In this document: positions 55,518 to 63,449 of the stretch, piece by piece | Numbering within the stretch: the stretch's first letter is position 1 | Layout: each line of letters opens with the position of its first letter | Assembly: GCA_900018345.1 (NCBI GenBank) | Contig: FCNA01000006.1 | Span: forward strand, 1-64,000 | Direction of reading: 5' to 3' | Source of the DNA: Clostridiales bacterium CHKCI006 | Lineage (GTDB): Bacteria; Bacillota_I; Bacilli_A; Erysipelotrichales; Coprobacillaceae | DNA length: 64,000 nucleotides | Translations under genes and position numbers: made by a program | Notes under the pieces: model-generated | The model's database searches: none | Seen by the model: the letters and a program-made list of their open reading frames with translations, nothing else | Told to the model about the DNA's origin: nothing

Positions 55518-56198
55518 TCAATCAATTTTGCCGATAAAGCGGTAGAAGATTTCTACCTCCTGTTCGCGGCTTCCGTCCTCACCTTTGGCCGCTTCATGGA
55601 CAACGATTTTTTCAATCAGCGTATTCAAAAGTTCGGCGGTCAGTTCTGTTGGATTGACGCACTCTTTCATCAAGGCAATCCATTTTTCTGCGTCTGCGGC
55701 GTTCTGGCTTTCAGTGGCGATAGCAGATTGAAGCTGTTCAATCTTTTCGTCCAGTTCAGCCTGTTCGCTTTGGTACTTCCCGGACAGCATAGAGAAGTTG
55801 TATTCCGTGATACGCCCCGCCGCCCAGTCCTCATACATCCGGGCAAACAGGGTATCGACTTCGGCTTTCCGCTTCTCTGCCTTTTTCAGTTCTGCGGTCT
55901 GCTTCTGTATTTCCACCAGTCCGGCGTATTGCAGTTCCCGCAGGGTGTTCACCGCTTTCTGCCGCCCACAGTGGAGCAGGTCAACCACCTCGCAGATGGG
56001 GTAATACAGGAAAATCCGTCCGCAGTCATCCGCCCACCCATTCTTGCGGGATAACTCTGTCCGGCGCAGGATAAAGGCGTACAGAACCTTTGCCTCGTTG
56101 GACAGGGGCTTGAATGTGGGGGCTTCAAAGAGGAAATTCGGGAACCGGGTGAAGCTGAACGCCTTTTCCGGCTGATGGATATAAATGGTATTTGTCAT
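55518..56198 (-). CDS. Chimeric ORF: RepA_N-type initiator head fused to serine recombinase tail
   Basis: 226 residues. Residues 1-98 (FTRFPNFLFEAPTFKPLSNEAKVLYAFILRR, then RIFLYYPICEVVDLLHCGRQKAVNTLRELQYAGLVEI) match the N-terminus of replication initiator A proteins of Tn1549-like elements. From about residue 99 (QKQTAELKKAEKRKAEVDTLFARMYEDW) to the end (ELLNTLIEKIVVHEA, IFYRFIGKID) it is the coiled-coil C-terminal end of a large serine recombinase. The junction is in frame. Neither part has its catalytic or full DNA-binding domain. No good SD precedes ATG 56198. Product of a deletion joining two element genes; probably non-functional. Confidence 0.85.
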   Translation of the reverse strand: MTNTIYIHQPEKAFSFTRFPNFLFEAPTFKPLSNEAKVLYAFILRRTELSRKNGWADDCGRIFLYYPICEVVDLLHCGRQKAVNTLRELQYAGLVEIQKQTAELKKAEKRKAEVDTLFARMYEDWAAGRITEYNFSMLSGKYQSEQAELDEKIEQLQSAIATESQNAADAEKWIALMKECVNPTELTAELLNTLIEKIVVHEAAKGEDGSREQEVEIFYRFIGKID

Positions 56199-56393
56199 AG
56201 TGCGTTTTGTGGACGGTTAGAAGTCCGTTTTCCGGGGCGGGCGATACTTTATACCACCTGCCCCGGTTTAGGGCTTGCGAAGCCTGATAATACAAGGCTT
56301 TGATAAGGATGGTAGCAAGAAACCAGTAAAATCAAGGCTTTGTGGACAGCAACAGGCAATGCGGCAATTAAAACTGAATAAGTTTACAGGGCA
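56199..56393. other. Element non-coding region with direct repeats
   Basis: Contains CAAGGCTTTG twice (56293-56302 and 56333-56342, 40 bp apart) between the RepA-like head and the next gene. Could be part of an initiator binding region. No gene seen. Confidence 0.35.
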
Positions 56394-56426
56394 GGGATAC
56401 CGTTTTCATCAATGGTATCCCTTTTC
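56394..56426 (+). terminator. Hairpin terminator 1 in the element
   Basis: GGGATACC-GTTTTCATCAAT-GGTATCCC followed by TTTTCTGTT. Confidence 0.8.
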
Positions 56427-56441
56427 TGTTGCTCCACGCTG

Positions 56442-56474
56442 ACGCCATAGGCCAAAAACCTGTGGCGTTTTTTT
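56442..56474 (+). terminator. Hairpin terminator 2 in the element
   Basis: ACGCCATAGG-CCAAAAA-CCTGTGGCGT (one wobble) followed by seven T. With the hairpin at 56394 it forms a double terminator closing a transcript from a gene no longer present, since only the RepA/recombinase chimera on the other strand lies to the left. Confidence 0.85.
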
Positions 56475-56502
56475 GTGCCCATTTTTGAAAGGAGCCGGAT
56501 AG

Positions 56503-57024
56503 ATGAAACTGAACGAAGCGGAAATGAGGATGGCGTACCAGATCGAGAGTACAGACCCGAACGCTGTCCTGAATGAAATTTACATGACCTGGCGCCTGTC
56601 AAGGAACCAGGCTACCAGGGATACGGCAGAAAGCCTCATGGCGAAGCTGCGCTCCCTGTCAAACAAAGAGTGTATGGATTTGATCCGGGAGGTCCAGGCA
56701 AATTACCGCCTGCCGGGAAAGCCCCAGACCATCGGGGAAATGCTGGCGGAGGCCAGGCAGAAGTCCGGGGCGCAGAAGCTGGCCGGACACGATATCATGG
56801 CCCTGGAACGTTTTGAACCGGACACCCGGCACATGATCGTCTTTGACGTCCTCTCCAATGACTCCCCGATGGGATGGAAGGGAGAAAAAATGTGCCTGTT
56901 CCTGACCGAAGCCGGTTATGGCAAAGCCCTGGAGAACCAGGAGAAGGGATTTATCAAAATCAGGAACCATGCGAAGGTGCGTGGGGGCGATCTGTTCTAT
57001 GACCGGCGCGACCGTGAGCTGTAG
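56503..57024 (+). CDS. Conserved element protein of unknown function (173 residues)
   Basis: SD AAAGGAG lies 11 nt before ATG 56503. Composition and codon use are GC-rich like the rest of the element. The N-terminal half is helical (LNEAEMRMAYQIESTDPNAVLNEIYMTWRLSRNQATRD), the C-terminal half has GHDIMALERFEPDTRHMIVFDVL and KVRGGDLFYDRRDREL. Proteins of this appearance occur in Tn1549-type elements near the replication genes; I cannot assign a function. Confidence 0.65.
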   Translation: MKLNEAEMRMAYQIESTDPNAVLNEIYMTWRLSRNQATRDTAESLMAKLRSLSNKECMDLIREVQANYRLPGKPQTIGEMLAEARQKSGAQKLAGHDIMALERFEPDTRHMIVFDVLSNDSPMGWKGEKMCLFLTEAGYGKALENQEKGFIKIRNHAKVRGGDLFYDRRDREL

Positions 57025-57195
57025 GGCTTAAAAAATGTATCAAAAGGGGTGGAAAATCCCCTGTTTTCCCTTCTGTGGGCGGCGGTATGAAAGCCGCCCA
57101 TATTCTTTCCCCTGATGAACAGGGCGGCAGATTACAGAGGGCATTTTCCACGAAAATCAACACTTTTTCAATCCATGAGGAAGGAGGTAAATGGC

Positions 57196-58107
57196 ATGGC
57201 GGTTTTCCGTATCGAAAAGACCCGTGATTACACGGTCATGTCAAACCACCATCTGCGGAACACGGCGCTGTCCCTGAAAGCAAAAGGGCTTTTGTCCCTC
57301 ATGCTCTCCCTGCCGGATGGATGGGACTATACCACAAAGGGCCTTGCCCGTATCTGCAAAGACGGCGTGGACAGTATCTGCGCCGGGGTGCGGGAGTTGG
57401 AGGAACAGGGCTATGTGATCCGGGAGCGTGTCCGGAACGCCAACGGGCAGCTTGGGGCTATCGAATACACCATCCTGGAGCAGCCCAGAACGTCCCAGCC
57501 TGAACGGGAAAAACCTGGACGGGAAAATCCAGTTCAGGCAAATCCTGTCTTGGAGAACCCTGCACAGGAAAAACCTGAACAGGGAAACCCCGCACAATTA
57601 AATACGAAAGAATCAAGTAACTATGGATCAATAACAGATTTATCAAATACGGAGGTATCAAATCCTATCCAATCAAATCCCCAGCCCCTTACGGGACGGC
57701 CTCCGGCAGGGATAGGAACGGATGGGATGGGAGCCAGGGAGGTCTATCGTGAAATCATTCTGGACAACATTGAGTACAGGTATCTGATCCAGGACGACCA
57801 CATCGACCAGGAGCAGCTGGACGAGATCGCGGAGCTGATCGTGGATACGGTATGCTCCGCACGAAAGACGATCCGCATTGCCGGGGACGATTACCCGGCG
57901 GAGGTAGTCAAATCCCGCTTTATGAAGCTGGACAGTTCCCATGTGCGGTACGTCATGGACTGTATGCGGGAGAACACCACCTATGTCCGCAACATCAAGA
58001 AATATCTGCTGGCCGCCCTGTATAACGCCCCGGCTACCATCGGCAATTATTATTCTTCCCTGGTACAGCACGACATGTACGGGGACGGAAAGCGAGGGAG
58101 GGGTTAA
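57196..58107 (+). CDS. Element replication protein, winged-helix plus DUF6017-like
   Basis: 303 residues from ATG 57196, 8 nt after AAGGAGG (an upstream in-frame ATG at 57115 has no SD). Residues 1-95 form a winged helix: SLKAKGLLSLMLSLPDGWDYTTKGLARICKDGVDSICAGVRELEEQGYV. A low-complexity linker of NPxQ/E repeats (ENPVQANPVLENPAQEKP) follows, then a conserved C-terminal domain (AREVYREIILDNIEYRYLI, YVRNIKKYLLAALYNAP). This is the replisome-organiser/DUF6017 protein of conjugative transposons. It abuts PcfB without a gap. Confidence 0.85.
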   Translation: MAVFRIEKTRDYTVMSNHHLRNTALSLKAKGLLSLMLSLPDGWDYTTKGLARICKDGVDSICAGVRELEEQGYVIRERVRNANGQLGAIEYTILEQPRTSQPEREKPGRENPVQANPVLENPAQEKPEQGNPAQLNTKESSNYGSITDLSNTEVSNPIQSNPQPLTGRPPAGIGTDGMGAREVYREIILDNIEYRYLIQDDHIDQEQLDEIAELIVDTVCSARKTIRIAGDDYPAEVVKSRFMKLDSSHVRYVMDCMRENTTYVRNIKKYLLAALYNAPATIGNYYSSLVQHDMYGDGKRGRG

Positions 58108-58599
58108 ATGCAGGAAGAAGTGACAGGCAGGACCGTGACCCTGATCGTCAACGGGGCTAAAATGAGCGAGCAGGTGTTTGAAAAGGCGGTGAAGAAGTTC
58201 CTGGAGGAAATCCAGAAAAGCAGGCAGCCGAAAATATACCGGGGAAAGCAGACCCTCAGACAGCTGGCCTCCCAGAACGCCGGGCTTGCCAATATCGAGA
58301 TCAGCGACAAGAATATCAGGGCCTTTACCCATGTGGCAAAGAAATACCATGTGGATTTTGCCTTGAAGAAGGACACCGCCGCCGAACAGCCCCGCTACCT
58401 GGTCTTTTTCAAGAGCCGGGACGCGGACGCCATCACGGCGGCCTTCCAGGAGTTTGCCGGCCGCAGGATGGGCCGGGAGGAAAAGCCCGCCATCCGGGAC
58501 CGGCTGGAGCAGGCGAAGGAACAGGCGGAGCGGAAACCGGAGCACCGGACGCTGGACCGGGAGAAGGTCAAAACCAGTGATCGGAGCGTGCAGCGATGA
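58108..58599 (+). CDS. PcfB-family conjugation protein (DUF3801)
   Basis: 163 residues beginning MQEEVTGRTVTLIVNGAKMSEQVFEKAVKKFLEE, with RGKQTLRQLASQNAGLANIEI and FKSRDADAITAAFQEF, the pattern of PcfB. PcfB is an accessory of the coupling protein and relaxosome in plasmid pCF10-type transfer. The ATG follows the previous stop directly; the TGA overlaps the next ATG (ATGA). Highly charged tail (EQAKEQAERKPEHR). Confidence 0.88.
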   Translation: MQEEVTGRTVTLIVNGAKMSEQVFEKAVKKFLEEIQKSRQPKIYRGKQTLRQLASQNAGLANIEISDKNIRAFTHVAKKYHVDFALKKDTAAEQPRYLVFFKSRDADAITAAFQEFAGRRMGREEKPAIRDRLEQAKEQAERKPEHRTLDREKVKTSDRSVQR

Positions 58600-59561
58600 A
58601 CATGAAAAAACTGATCCTGACGAACCTCCCCTATCTCCTGTTCGCCTATCCTTTCGACAAACTGGCCCAGGCATTCCGGCTTGCCCCCGGCGCGGACCTT
58701 TCCGCAAAGCTGCTCTCCATCCGGGACGGATTTTCCATGGCTTTCGCCTCCCCGGCGCCGAGCCTGGAGCCGGCGGACCTGCTGATCGGCATTGCCGGGG
58801 CGCTGATCCTCCGGCTGGCGGTCTACCTGAAAGGGAAGAACGCGAAAAAATACCGTCACGGCATGGAATACGGCAGCGCCCGGTGGGGAACGGCAGCCGA
58901 TATCGCCCCTTTCGTGGATAAGGATTTTTTCAACAACATCCCCATGACGCAGACGGAGCGGATCACCATGTCGAGCCGTCCGAAGCAGCCGAAGTACGCC
59001 AGGAATAAAAACATCTTAGTCATCGGCGGCTCAGGGAGCGGAAAAACGAGGTTCTTCTGCAAGCCTTCCCTGCTCCAGGCACATTCCTCCTATGTCTGCA
59101 CCGATCCGAAGGGCACCCTCCTGCCGGAGGTCGGCTCCTTCCTGGAGCGTAAGAAATACCGGATCAAGTGCCTCAATCTCATTAACTTCAAAAAGTCCAT
59201 GAGATACAACCCCCTGGCGTACATCCGTTCCGAGAAGGATATCCTAAAGCTGGTAAACGCACTGATCCTGAACACAAAGGGGGAAGGGGAAAAATCCTCC
59301 GAAGATTTCTGGGTCAAGGCCGAGCGGCTGTACTATTCGGCCCTGATCGGCTACATCTGGTACGAGGCGCCGGAGGAAGAACGCAACTTCATCACCCTCC
59401 TGGACCTGATCAACGCCAGTGAAGCCAGGGAGGACGATGAGACCTACCAGAGCCCGGTGGATATCCTGTTCCAGCAGCTGGAGGAAAAGGAGCCGGACCA
59501 CTTCGCCGTGAAGCAGTACCGCAAATTTAAGATGGCGGCGGGAGATGTATGCTCTAAGTGA
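58596..59561 (+). pseudogene. VirD4/TraG-type coupling protein, 3'-truncated
   Basis: The first 320 residues of a T4CP: N-terminal membrane helix region, KYRHGMEYGSARWGTAADIAPF, Walker A LVIGGSGSGKTRFF, CTDPKGTLLPEVG, KKSMRYNPLAYIRSEKDILKLV and EDFWVKAERLYYSALIGYIWYE. A full protein has about 600 residues with Walker B in the missing part. After FKMAAG the frame meets foreign DNA (about 59544) and stops at TGA 59559 within a large inverted repeat. The rest of the gene does not resume after the IS110 element, so conjugation from this copy should be dead. Confidence 0.9.
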
Positions 59562-59612
59562 CTTCTTAATCATGGTTTTTGTCATGGTTAGTGAAGCAGT
59601 CACTTAGAGCAT
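59549..59612. repeat. 15-bp perfect inverted repeat at the T4CP break point
   Basis: ATGCTCTAAGTGACT (59549-59563) and AGTCACTTAGAGCAT (59598-59612) enclose 34 nt containing partly complementary CTTCTTAATCATG / CATGGTTAGTGAAG. The whole stretch folds into one long hairpin. It begins exactly where the T4CP coding similarity ends, so it is probably an element end or recombination site. Confidence 0.8.
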
Positions 59613-59778
59613 TTTCATTTCAGTCCAATGGTATTAAGTCAAGAGGGGGTGACGCAAAAAAATTGAACAAAAAGGAGCAAGAAGTGGAATGCAGGTAGCA
59701 AAAAGGCAACACCAACCTAAGCCCTGTCCCCTAAGTTTTTGAAACAGAGCGATTTCGTCAGAGCGGCAAGCGGTTCGC

Positions 59779-61002
59779 TCAGCCCTCCGGCGGGATATAC
59801 AGGCGGTTGTCTTTCAGCAGCCTAAAGACCAACCGAACTAGTTTTCTGGCAGTTAGTGCGAGTGCACGTTTGTGCTGGTACTTGTTGACCTCATGGTACT
59901 TGAGGTCATAGTAGCGCCGGAACTCGGAGTCGCATCTTCTCACAGAGTTGGCGGCTTCCAGCAGGTAGTAACGGAGATAGCGGTTGCCGGATTTAATCAT
60001 CCGGGAATGCTCCGCTTCAAATTCACCGGACTGGTGCTGGGTCCAGACAAGGCCGGCAAACTTGGCGACAGAGGCTTGGGAATCGAAACGGTGGATATTG
60101 CCAATTTCAGCGATGATACCGGCGGAGTAGACCTTGCCAATGCCGGGAATGGAGGTTAGGGTATTGGGGATGATCTCAAACTGGTGTTCAATAGCCTTGT
60201 CCAAGACCTTGACCTGCCTCTCTAAAGCCCGCATAGAGGCAATGGAGACGGCCATGGCCTGATTCACAGAGTTGTTCACAGTGATTGGTAAGCGGTAAGA
60301 ATCTCTGGCAGCGGTTTGAATCGCCTTGGCTTTTGCAGCCGGGTCAGCAAAGTTCCTGCCTTTCTCATCAATGAAAGAAGTCAGTTCTTCCAGATCAGCG
60401 TTTGCCAGATCATCCACAGTTTCAAACCGCTCCATGAGCGCAATGGTGGTAGCGCTGGTATTCTGGATGTCCTTGTCCTGCGCAATGCCGGAGCATTTCA
60501 GGAATAGGTAGTTGGCAAACCGCTGCTTTTCCCGAGTCAGATTTTGAATCACGTCGAATCTGGCTCTGGTAAGGGTTCTGAGCGCCTGATAGCGATAGTC
60601 GTCCATATAGACCTCCTTGGCGATCCTGCCAAAACGGAGATGGTCGGCAATCACAAAGGCATCCACAAAGTCATTCTTGGGCAGGTCAGGATAGGCTTCC
60701 TTAAACTTTTTGACCTGCTTAGGATTGAGAACATGAATTTTCCGCTGGAACCGGCCAAGACTGCCATCCTCCCGGAGAGCATAGACAAGGCTGTCCCCAT
60801 AGATAGAGGTGGCTTCCAGACCGATCACCACATCACTGAGTTGCATGGAGCCAAGCGCCGACACGATTCTTTCTGACAATATTTTAGCACCGCCAAGGTT
60901 GTTCTGCACAGAAAAACTGGAATGCTTACTGCCGTCTGGTTTCATCAGGTAAGCCACATTGTTTTTGCTGCTCACATCAATGCCAACGAATAATGGATTC
61001 AC
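59779..61002 (-). CDS. IS110-family DEDD transposase
   Basis: 407 residues from GTG 61002, 6 nt after GGGGAGGTG; an ATG much further upstream (61125) is in non-coding element DNA. RuvC-like N-terminal part: PLFVGIDVSSKNNVAYL (first D), IGLEATSIYGDSLVYAL (E), PKNDFVDAFVIADHLRFG (DxxDA). C-terminal Transposase_20 part: TLTSIPGIGKVYSAGIIAEIGN with the IPG hairpin-binding motif, and the serine-containing QHQSGEF/SGNRYLRYYLLEAA region. Uses a bridge RNA from the element to choose the target, by family knowledge. Confidence 0.95.
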   Translation of the reverse strand: MNPLFVGIDVSSKNNVAYLMKPDGSKHSSFSVQNNLGGAKILSERIVSALGSMQLSDVVIGLEATSIYGDSLVYALREDGSLGRFQRKIHVLNPKQVKKFKEAYPDLPKNDFVDAFVIADHLRFGRIAKEVYMDDYRYQALRTLTRARFDVIQNLTREKQRFANYLFLKCSGIAQDKDIQNTSATTIALMERFETVDDLANADLEELTSFIDEKGRNFADPAAKAKAIQTAARDSYRLPITVNNSVNQAMAVSIASMRALERQVKVLDKAIEHQFEIIPNTLTSIPGIGKVYSAGIIAEIGNIHRFDSQASVAKFAGLVWTQHQSGEFEAEHSRMIKSGNRYLRYYLLEAANSVRRCDSEFRRYYDLKYHEVNKYQHKRALALTARKLVRLVFRLLKDNRLYIPPEG

Positions 61003-61027
61003 AATTTTCACCTCCCCACATGGAGAT

Positions 61028-61303
61028 TTCAGGTCAGCAGGCTTTGAGATACCCATGATAACCGGAGCATCCGCAACCTCGCGTATCAGAATCATTCCGG
61101 AACAAGCCAATGCGATAGCCCTCACTGCTAAAAGGGCGGCCTTATCTCCGGCAAACAGCCAATGAGTTTGCAGCTAACTTCCGGCTCAGGGGAACAGACT
61201 AAGAATGAAGCAGCCTTGTGGCTCAACCAGGAGGTGGAGAACTTAACCCTGCTGTCCTACAGCTATTGTATCACGGGCACCTCAAAGCCTGCTGATACCT
61301 GAA
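61028..61303 (-). ncRNA. Candidate IS110 bridge RNA region, closed by a long-range stem
   Basis: The non-coding DNA 5' of the transposase is bounded by complementary segments: 61281-61303 (CTCAAAGCCTGCTGATACCTGAA) and 61028-61048 (TTCAGGTCAGCAGGCTTTGAG), about 20 pairs with a 2-nt bulge. A minus-strand RNA would therefore close into one domain just before the transposase SD. Bridge RNAs of IS110-type elements are made from such 5' non-coding ends. Target-binding loops could not be identified without target sequences. Confidence 0.5.
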
Positions 61304-61343
61304 TTTATTAACTTTGAAACTTATTATACGAGGAGGTGAATGT

Positions 61344-62831
61344 ATGCAGAATGAAAAAGTAATATGCAACAAATTCTCTTTTGCCTATGATAGCAATACT
61401 TTCAGCATCCACGACATTGACCTGACAATTCAGGAGGGAGAATTTATTGTTCTCACAGGAAAAAGCGGCTGCGGAAAAACAACATTGACCCGTTGTATAA
61501 ACGGATTGATACCTGACTTCTTTGAAGGAACAATCACAGGTTCTTGCCGGGTATGCGGCATGGATATATCGGAACATGAAACAGGGGACTATTCCTCTTA
61601 TGTTGGTAGTGTGTTTCAAGACCCGCGTTCACAGTTTTTCACGCTCCATGTAAAAACAGAGATTCCTTTTCCGAGTGAAAATTTAGGAACCCCATCCTCT
61701 GTTATTCAAGACCGTTTCCGAAATACCGTGAAGCAGCTTAATATATCCAATCTATTAAAGAAAAGCATATTCGAGTTATCCAGCGGCGAGAAACAAAAGG
61801 TTGCGATTGCGTCCATTTATACAGCGAATGTTCAGATATATGTCCTTGACGAGCCATCCGCTAATCTGGATTGGGAGGGAACTAAGCAGCTCAAAAAGCT
61901 GTTGGGGCAATTAAAGGAACAGGGCTGCACAATCATCATTTCAGAACACAAATTGTACTACTTAAAGGATTTGGCTGATCGTGTTGTGATTCTAAAGGAC
62001 GGGCAGATCAACACGATTTTGTCAGGAAATGAGTTCAAAGCACAGTCCACGAATTGGTTTCGTGACAATGGGCTGCGGCAAGTAAATCTAAAGGATATTG
62101 TTTGTAATCCCGCCTCTGTGAAAGCACCTACCCGTGAGCAAGTTTCTGTCCGCGCTGAAAACCTATCTTTTGGGTATCAGTCAAAACAGCTTCTTTGGAA
62201 AGATGTTTCGTTTGAGTGCCAGAGTGGAGATATTGTTGGAATTGTCGGTAAAAATGGAACGGGGAAATCCTCTTTAATCCGCGTTCTCATGGGCTTGGAA
62301 AAGCCGAAAAGCGGAAAAATCAGTATCGCCGGTAAATATGCTTCTAAACAGCAGCGCCGCCACAAATCGTTTTATGTTATGCAGGATGTGGATTATCAGT
62401 TTTTTGCCGGAAGTGTCATTTCCGAAATGGTAACAGGTTTTGAGAAAAACCCCACCGCCTATGAACGGGCCAGAGAGATTTTAAGGAAGTTTTCTTTGGA
62501 GGAATACGAAGATGTCCACCCCTCGACCCTATCAGGGGGACAAAAGCAGAGGCTTTCTATCGCATTGTCCTGTATGAGTGATGTTCCTTTCCTTTACTTT
62601 GACGAACCCACAAGCGGGCTGGATGCCGAAAACATGAAGCTGGTAAGTGAAACAATTACAGAACAGGCGGCTGCAGGTAAAATCGCATTTGTCATTACCC
62701 ATGACTACGAATTTGCAGCATCCTTATTTACGTCGCTATTAGTAGTACAGGACGATCATTCCATAAAAAGAATATCTCCTGACGAATATAGATCAGAAAC
62801 ACTATCAAAAATCTTTGAATTGGAGGAATAA
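61344..62831 (+). CDS. ECF-type ABC transporter ATPase with two nucleotide-binding domains
   Basis: 495 residues from ATG 61344, 6 nt after GAGGAGGTG. Two ATPase domains in one chain: Walker A GKSGCGKTT with signature LSSGEKQK and Walker B IYVLDEPSANLD; then Walker A GKNGTGKSS, LSGGQKQR and FLYFDEPTSGLD. This A-A' fusion drives ECF importers. The gene downstream encodes an MptD-type S component (3-nt gap). The T component expected in this cluster is not present upstream, where the IS110 element ends; the in-frame remnant EFINFETYYTRR-stop before the SD may be its tail. Confidence 0.93.
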   Translation: MQNEKVICNKFSFAYDSNTFSIHDIDLTIQEGEFIVLTGKSGCGKTTLTRCINGLIPDFFEGTITGSCRVCGMDISEHETGDYSSYVGSVFQDPRSQFFTLHVKTEIPFPSENLGTPSSVIQDRFRNTVKQLNISNLLKKSIFELSSGEKQKVAIASIYTANVQIYVLDEPSANLDWEGTKQLKKLLGQLKEQGCTIIISEHKLYYLKDLADRVVILKDGQINTILSGNEFKAQSTNWFRDNGLRQVNLKDIVCNPASVKAPTREQVSVRAENLSFGYQSKQLLWKDVSFECQSGDIVGIVGKNGTGKSSLIRVLMGLEKPKSGKISIAGKYASKQQRRHKSFYVMQDVDYQFFAGSVISEMVTGFEKNPTAYERAREILRKFSLEEYEDVHPSTLSGGQKQRLSIALSCMSDVPFLYFDEPTSGLDAENMKLVSETITEQAAAGKIAFVITHDYEFAASLFTSLLVVQDDHSIKRISPDEYRSETLSKIFELEE

Positions 62832-62834
62832 CGT

Positions 62835-63449
62835 ATGAGTTCAAAAACAAAAGGGAGTAAAAAACTTCGTGACCTGATTCGCGTGGGCGTTTTTAGCGCC
62901 TTATGGATTGCAGTGGGCTGGATTATCGGTTGTACGGTAGGCTTCTTCCCGCCTATCATGCTGGCCCTGCCTTGTATTCTCGCGATTTTCGGGGCGCTGA
63001 TTCTTGTTGTCATGCTTTCTAAAATCACCATCCGGGGCGGAATTTTGATTTCTTCATTCCTGTTCGGTATTTGCCTGTTTTCTATGGCCCCCTACGGCCT
63101 TATGTTTATCTGCACTTTCGTTGGCGGCATTATCGGTGAGATTCTATATGATACTGTGGGTAAGAACAATCACGCCGGTAAAATCATTGGTGTGGTCTGC
63201 CCCATGCTTGGCCTTGCGCTCGGTGAATACATACCGCTGTGCTATATGCAGGACGCTTTCAAGGCTTTTTATGCAGAACGGATTACCGGGAACATGGCAA
63301 ATGCCAGCATGGAGCTGATTAACACGCCTATTGTAGTTGTCCTCACGATTGTTACGATCCTCTGCGCCATCTTAGGCTACCTGTGGGGCGAAAAGATAGC
63401 GGCAAAGAGGCTTGCAAAAGGAGGTTCCGACAATGGCAAAAGAAAATAA
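62835..63449 (+). CDS. MptD-family (Trep_Strep) ECF transporter S component
   Basis: 204 residues, six helices. LRDLIRVGVFSALWIAVGWIIG, MLALPCILAIFGALILVVMLSKI, then FMxxPYGLMFICTFVGGIIGEILYDT-like core (SMAPYGLMF), ending with a basic tail. The pattern fits the MptD/Trep_Strep group of putative ECF S subunits, whose ligand is not established. It overlaps the next ABC exporter gene by 17 nt. Start ATG 62835, 3 nt after the ATPase stop. Confidence 0.85.
   Translation: MSSKTKGSKKLRDLIRVGVFSALWIAVGWIIGCTVGFFPPIMLALPCILAIFGALILVVMLSKITIRGGILISSFLFGICLFSMAPYGLMFICTFVGGIIGEILYDTVGKNNHAGKIIGVVCPMLGLALGEYIPLCYMQDAFKAFYAERITGNMANASMELINTPIVVVLTIVTILCAILGYLWGEKIAAKRLAKGGSDNGKRK

Larger units (their letters stand above)
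59613..61303 (-). mobile_element. IS110-family insertion sequence (ends approximate)
   Basis: The transposase gene (59779-61002) is flanked by about 165 bp of non-coding DNA at its 3' side and about 300 bp at its 5' side. IS110 elements lack long terminal inverted repeats and leave no or short duplications, so the ends cannot be fixed here. The right limit is set by the paired repeat ending at 61303, the left by the hairpin at 59612. Confidence 0.6.

Noticed and set aside
56942-57660. NPxQ-type repeats as a CRISPR-like or minisatellite array
   Set aside because: The repeats are in the protein linker, short and imperfect, with no spacers.
57673-58859. Long minus-strand ORFs opposite the conjugation genes
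   Set aside because: They are mirror frames of GC-rich coding DNA; the plus-strand genes have SDs, overlaps and recognisable families.
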